A DNA stretch of 8,908 nucleotides from Deinococcus sp. (lineage in GTDB: Bacteria > Deinococcota > Deinococci > Deinococcales > Thermaceae): the NCBI GenBank assembly GCA_023382135.1, contig JAMCQK010000017.1, positions 1-8,908 on the forward strand, given 5' to 3'. The first letter of the stretch is position 1; every line of letters starts with the position of its first letter. The position numbers and the translations under genes were made by a program. Of the stretch, positions 7,576-8,908 are shown piece after piece. The notes under the pieces were generated by a model. It did not search any database, was not told the origin of the DNA, and saw nothing but the letters and a program-made list of their open reading frames with translations.

Positions 7576-7595
7576 ATGGCGGCGGGAGGCAACAA

Positions 7596-8402
7596 GTGAA
7601 CGCTAAGGCCATTGTGGTTACATCGGGCAAGGGCGGTGTGGGGAAGACCACCACCACCGCAAATGTCGGCGCCGCCCTGGCAAAATTGGGTGAACGGGTA
7701 TTGGTCATCGACGTGGACGTGGGCCTCCGTAATCTGGACGTGGTGATGGGCCTCGAGGGCCGCGTGGTTTTCGACCTGATTGACGTAATCGAGGGCCGCT
7801 GCAAGATGCGCCAGGCCATCATCCGCGACAAGCGCATCGAAACGCTGCATCTGTTGCCCGCCTCGCAAACTAAAGACAAATCGTCGTTGGACCCCGCCAG
7901 GTTTAAAGAGATCGTGCAGCAGCTCATATCCGAAGAAGGCTTTGACCGCGTGCTGATCGACTCCCCAGCGGGTATCGAGACGGGCTTCAAGACCGCGGCC
8001 ACACCCGCCGAAGGAGCCTTGGTGGTGGTGAACCCGGAGGTCTCCAGCGTGCGCGATGCGGACCGCATTGTGGGCCTGTTGGAGGCCGGAGACGTGCGGG
8101 AAAACTACCTGGTCATCAACCGCTTGCGGCCCAAAATGATCCAGCGCGGCGACATGCTTTCGGTGGAGGACGTGGTCGATATTTTGGGCGTCAAGCCCAT
8201 TGGTATTGTTCCCGAGGATGAACAAGTGCTGATCTCCACCAACGTGGGCGACCCGCTGGTGTTGCGCAATGGTTCTGTCGCCGGCCAGGCGTTCATGGAC
8301 ATTGCCCGGCGTATCCGTGGGGAAGAGGTTTCCTTCCCCAACCTTCAAGAAGGCAGCGGCCTGTGGGCCAGCTTGCGCAAGTGGTTTGGTGGGGACTCCT
8401 AA
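7596..8402 (+). CDS. minD: Septum site-determining ATPase MinD
   Basis: MinD is a membrane-associated ParA-type ATPase that recruits MinC to block division away from mid-cell and is released by MinE. The 268 residues match the usual length (270 in E. coli). The deviant Walker A is SGKGGVGKTT (10-19), with signature Lys12 and P-loop Lys17. The switch I region is IDVDVGLRNLD (38-48) and the switch II/Walker B region is IDSPAGIETG (121-130). The C-terminus GLWASLRKWFGG (255-266) is the amphipathic membrane-targeting helix. GTG at 7596 is chosen because GGGAGG (7584-7589) sits 6 bases before it and the protein then begins MNAKAIVVTSGKGG, as MinD does. A TTG at 7518 would add 26 unrelated residues. 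MinE follows; minC is not in the window. Confidence 0.96.
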   Translation: MNAKAIVVTSGKGGVGKTTTTANVGAALAKLGERVLVIDVDVGLRNLDVVMGLEGRVVFDLIDVIEGRCKMRQAIIRDKRIETLHLLPASQTKDKSSLDPARFKEIVQQLISEEGFDRVLIDSPAGIETGFKTAATPAEGALVVVNPEVSSVRDADRIVGLLEAGDVRENYLVINRLRPKMIQRGDMLSVEDVVDILGVKPIGIVPEDEQVLISTNVGDPLVLRNGSVAGQAFMDIARRIRGEEVSFPNLQEGSGLWASLRKWFGGDS

Positions 8403-8432
8403 AGGATCCCGCTGGCTTATGAGGTGGCGATG

Positions 8433-8501
8433 ATGACACAGGGATTTTTGTACGCACTCGTGCTACCGGCTGGGCCTTGCGCCCCGTGGGAGGCCTGCTA
8501 A
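8433..8501 (+). CDS. Possible 22-residue small ORF between minD and minE
   Basis: The ATG at 8433 (or 8430, one residue longer) is preceded by GAGGTGG (8421-8427). The frame encodes a hydrophobic peptide starting MTQGFLYALVLPAGP and ending CAPWEAC. Its TAA stop shares one base with the minE ATG (TAATG). The minE ribosome site lies inside it. This geometry suggests translational coupling, a leader peptide, or a short relic. With only 22 codons, chance is a real possibility, and no family is recognised. Confidence 0.35.
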   Translation: MTQGFLYALVLPAGPCAPWEAC

Positions 8502-8725
8502 TGTTCTTCTGGCGCAAGAAAAGCAAGGACACGCTCAAGGAGCGGCTTAAGCTCACGCTGGCCTACGACCGCGCCCAGCTGGCGCCCGGCCTGGTGGATG
8601 AACTCAAGCGTGATCTGATTGAAGTTTTGAAGCGCTATTTTCCCTCTGAGCAGGAAGGCCTCGAGGTCTCCGTTGAGCAGCGCGGCGAGCGCATGGTACT
8701 GGTAGCCAATCTCCCCATTCGCTAA
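8501..8725 (+). CDS. minE: Cell division topological specificity factor MinE
   Basis: MinE stimulates the MinD ATPase and drives the pole-to-pole oscillation that places the septum. The 74 residues show the expected order: a short basic, hydrophobic N-terminus (MFFWRKKSK) for membrane contact, the anti-MinCD segment LKERLKLTLAYDRAQL (residues 12-27), then a topological-specificity domain with LKRDLIEVLKRYF and a final strand RMVLVANLPIR. It is shorter than E. coli MinE (88), mainly at the C-terminus. The ATG at 8501 follows GGGAGG (8488-8493) by 7 bases; a TTG at 8477 would add eight residues unlike MinE. The gap to minD is 98 bases. The TAA stop lies within the left end of repeat copy 3, so the repeat supplies the stop codon. 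Confidence 0.94.
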   Translation: MFFWRKKSKDTLKERLKLTLAYDRAQLAPGLVDELKRDLIEVLKRYFPSEQEGLEVSVEQRGERMVLVANLPIR

Positions 8726-8835
8726 ATATCTCCCCGGTGAGTTTGACCCTTCAGTCAAACTCACCGGGGCCAGAGGGGGCGAGGAACACAGCGCGGCTTT
8801 TCAAGCCTTTCGGCAGACTTGGACTGGAGATACTT
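8724..8835 (+). repeat. Dispersed 112-bp repeat, copy 3, abutting minE
   Basis: The ends are AAATATCTCC (8724-8733) and GGAGATACTT (8826-8835). Counting the extended end CTAAG/CTTAG, the left terminus begins at 8722, so the minE stop TAA (8723-8725) is part of it. The element points the same way as minE and would form its mRNA 3' end. It shares with copies 1 and 2 the segment GGAACACAGCGCGGC and the GCCTTTCGGC region. Its internal hairpin is the best paired of the three copies. Confidence 0.88.
8732..8769 (+). terminator. Perfect 16-bp hairpin 7 bases after the minE stop (within repeat copy 3)
   Basis: CCCCGGTGAGTTTGAC (8732-8747) and GTCAAACTCACCGGGG (8754-8769) are perfect inverted repeats around a CCTTCA loop. 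There is no T run after it, so it is not a classical intrinsic terminator, but it should protect or help define the 3' end of the minDE message. Confidence 0.55.
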
Positions 8836-8880
8836 AGACGTTGTTCCTTGAACGCCGGCCGGACCCCGCCTTTTCGCTTT

Positions 8881-8893
8881 AGGCCTTTGGCCT
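8881..8893. other. Small hairpin at the right edge
   Basis: AGGCC-TTT-GGCCT is a 5-bp stem. CTTTT occurs a few bases later, before the window ends. It may be part of a terminator, but the sequence stops too soon to judge. The remaining 8836-8880 shows nothing recognisable. Confidence 0.25.
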
Positions 8894-8908
8894 TAGGCTA
8901 CTTTTGAT

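Larger units (their letters stand above)
7033..7595. other. Non-coding divergent region between the mutase operon and minD
   Basis: I find no supported gene in these 563 bases. Short open frames here lack ribosome sites or family resemblance. Contents: the promoter of the leftward mutase operon at the left end; an imperfect palindrome CAACGGTT/AACGTTG at 7231-7251; repeat copy 2 at 7259-7370; a weak hairpin with a T run at 7396-7424; a direct repeat GCCCGTGAG at 7372-7380 and 7496-7504; an imperfect hairpin (CGGTAG at 7525-7530 with CTACCG at 7563-7568); and the minD promoter and ribosome site at the right end. No minC-like sequence is seen. Confidence 0.6.

Noticed and set aside
7518..7595. 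TTG start giving minD a 26-residue extension
   Set aside because: The extension overlaps the promoter-like TATACT and does not resemble MinD; GTG at 7596 has a strong ribosome site and yields the canonical N-terminus.
7563..8348. 261-codon open frame antisense to minD
   Set aside because: It is His/Gln/Val-rich shadow coding opposite a well-supported minD.

Overview
The window looks like chromosomal DNA from a member of the Thermales (Deinococcus-Thermus phylum). The best fit is a Meiothermus-like organism: moderately GC-rich rather than extremely so, with strong GGAGG-type ribosome sites, TTG and GTG starts, promoter-like hexamers directly against start codons, and Thermales-looking Min proteins. 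This placement is inferred from style and protein resemblance, not from a search.

Region 1 (1-4641, + strand) is the downstream part of a transport operon. It holds the 3' end of an AMP-forming acyl-CoA synthetase, then two LivH/LivM-type permeases, a secreted LivJ/LivK-type binding protein and a LivF-type ATPase, closed by a hairpin terminator. The second ATPase (LivG) expected for this transporter family is not here and probably lies upstream of the synthetase. A synthetase built into the operon suggests that the imported ligand may be a carboxylic acid activated to its CoA ester, rather than only an amino acid.

Region 2 (4642-7032, - strand) holds a small SnoaL/NTF2-like protein, a methylmalonyl-CoA mutase catalytic subunit without its cobalamin domain, and an unlisted 45-residue membrane peptide directly ahead of the mutase. 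Peptide and mutase look like one operon. Both promoter-proximal genes on this strand have a -10-like hexamer exactly six bases before the start codon and no ribosome site, which suggests leaderless transcripts. The mutase would convert methylmalonyl-CoA from branched-chain or odd-chain acid breakdown to succinyl-CoA, which fits the transporter next door.

Region 3 (7033-7595) is mostly non-coding and carries regulatory sequence and one repeat copy. Region 4 (7596-8725, + strand) is minD-minE, the oscillating division-site selection pair. No minC is present, and a possible 22-residue ORF overlaps the minE start.

A 112-bp repeat family with 13-bp inverted ends occurs three times: at 5098-5254 (reverse, with a 45-bp nested palindromic insert), 7259-7370 and 8724-8835. 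It folds into hairpins that stay paired despite substitutions, has an inverted apical hairpin in one copy, and supplies the minE stop codon in another. This is the least explained signal in the window.
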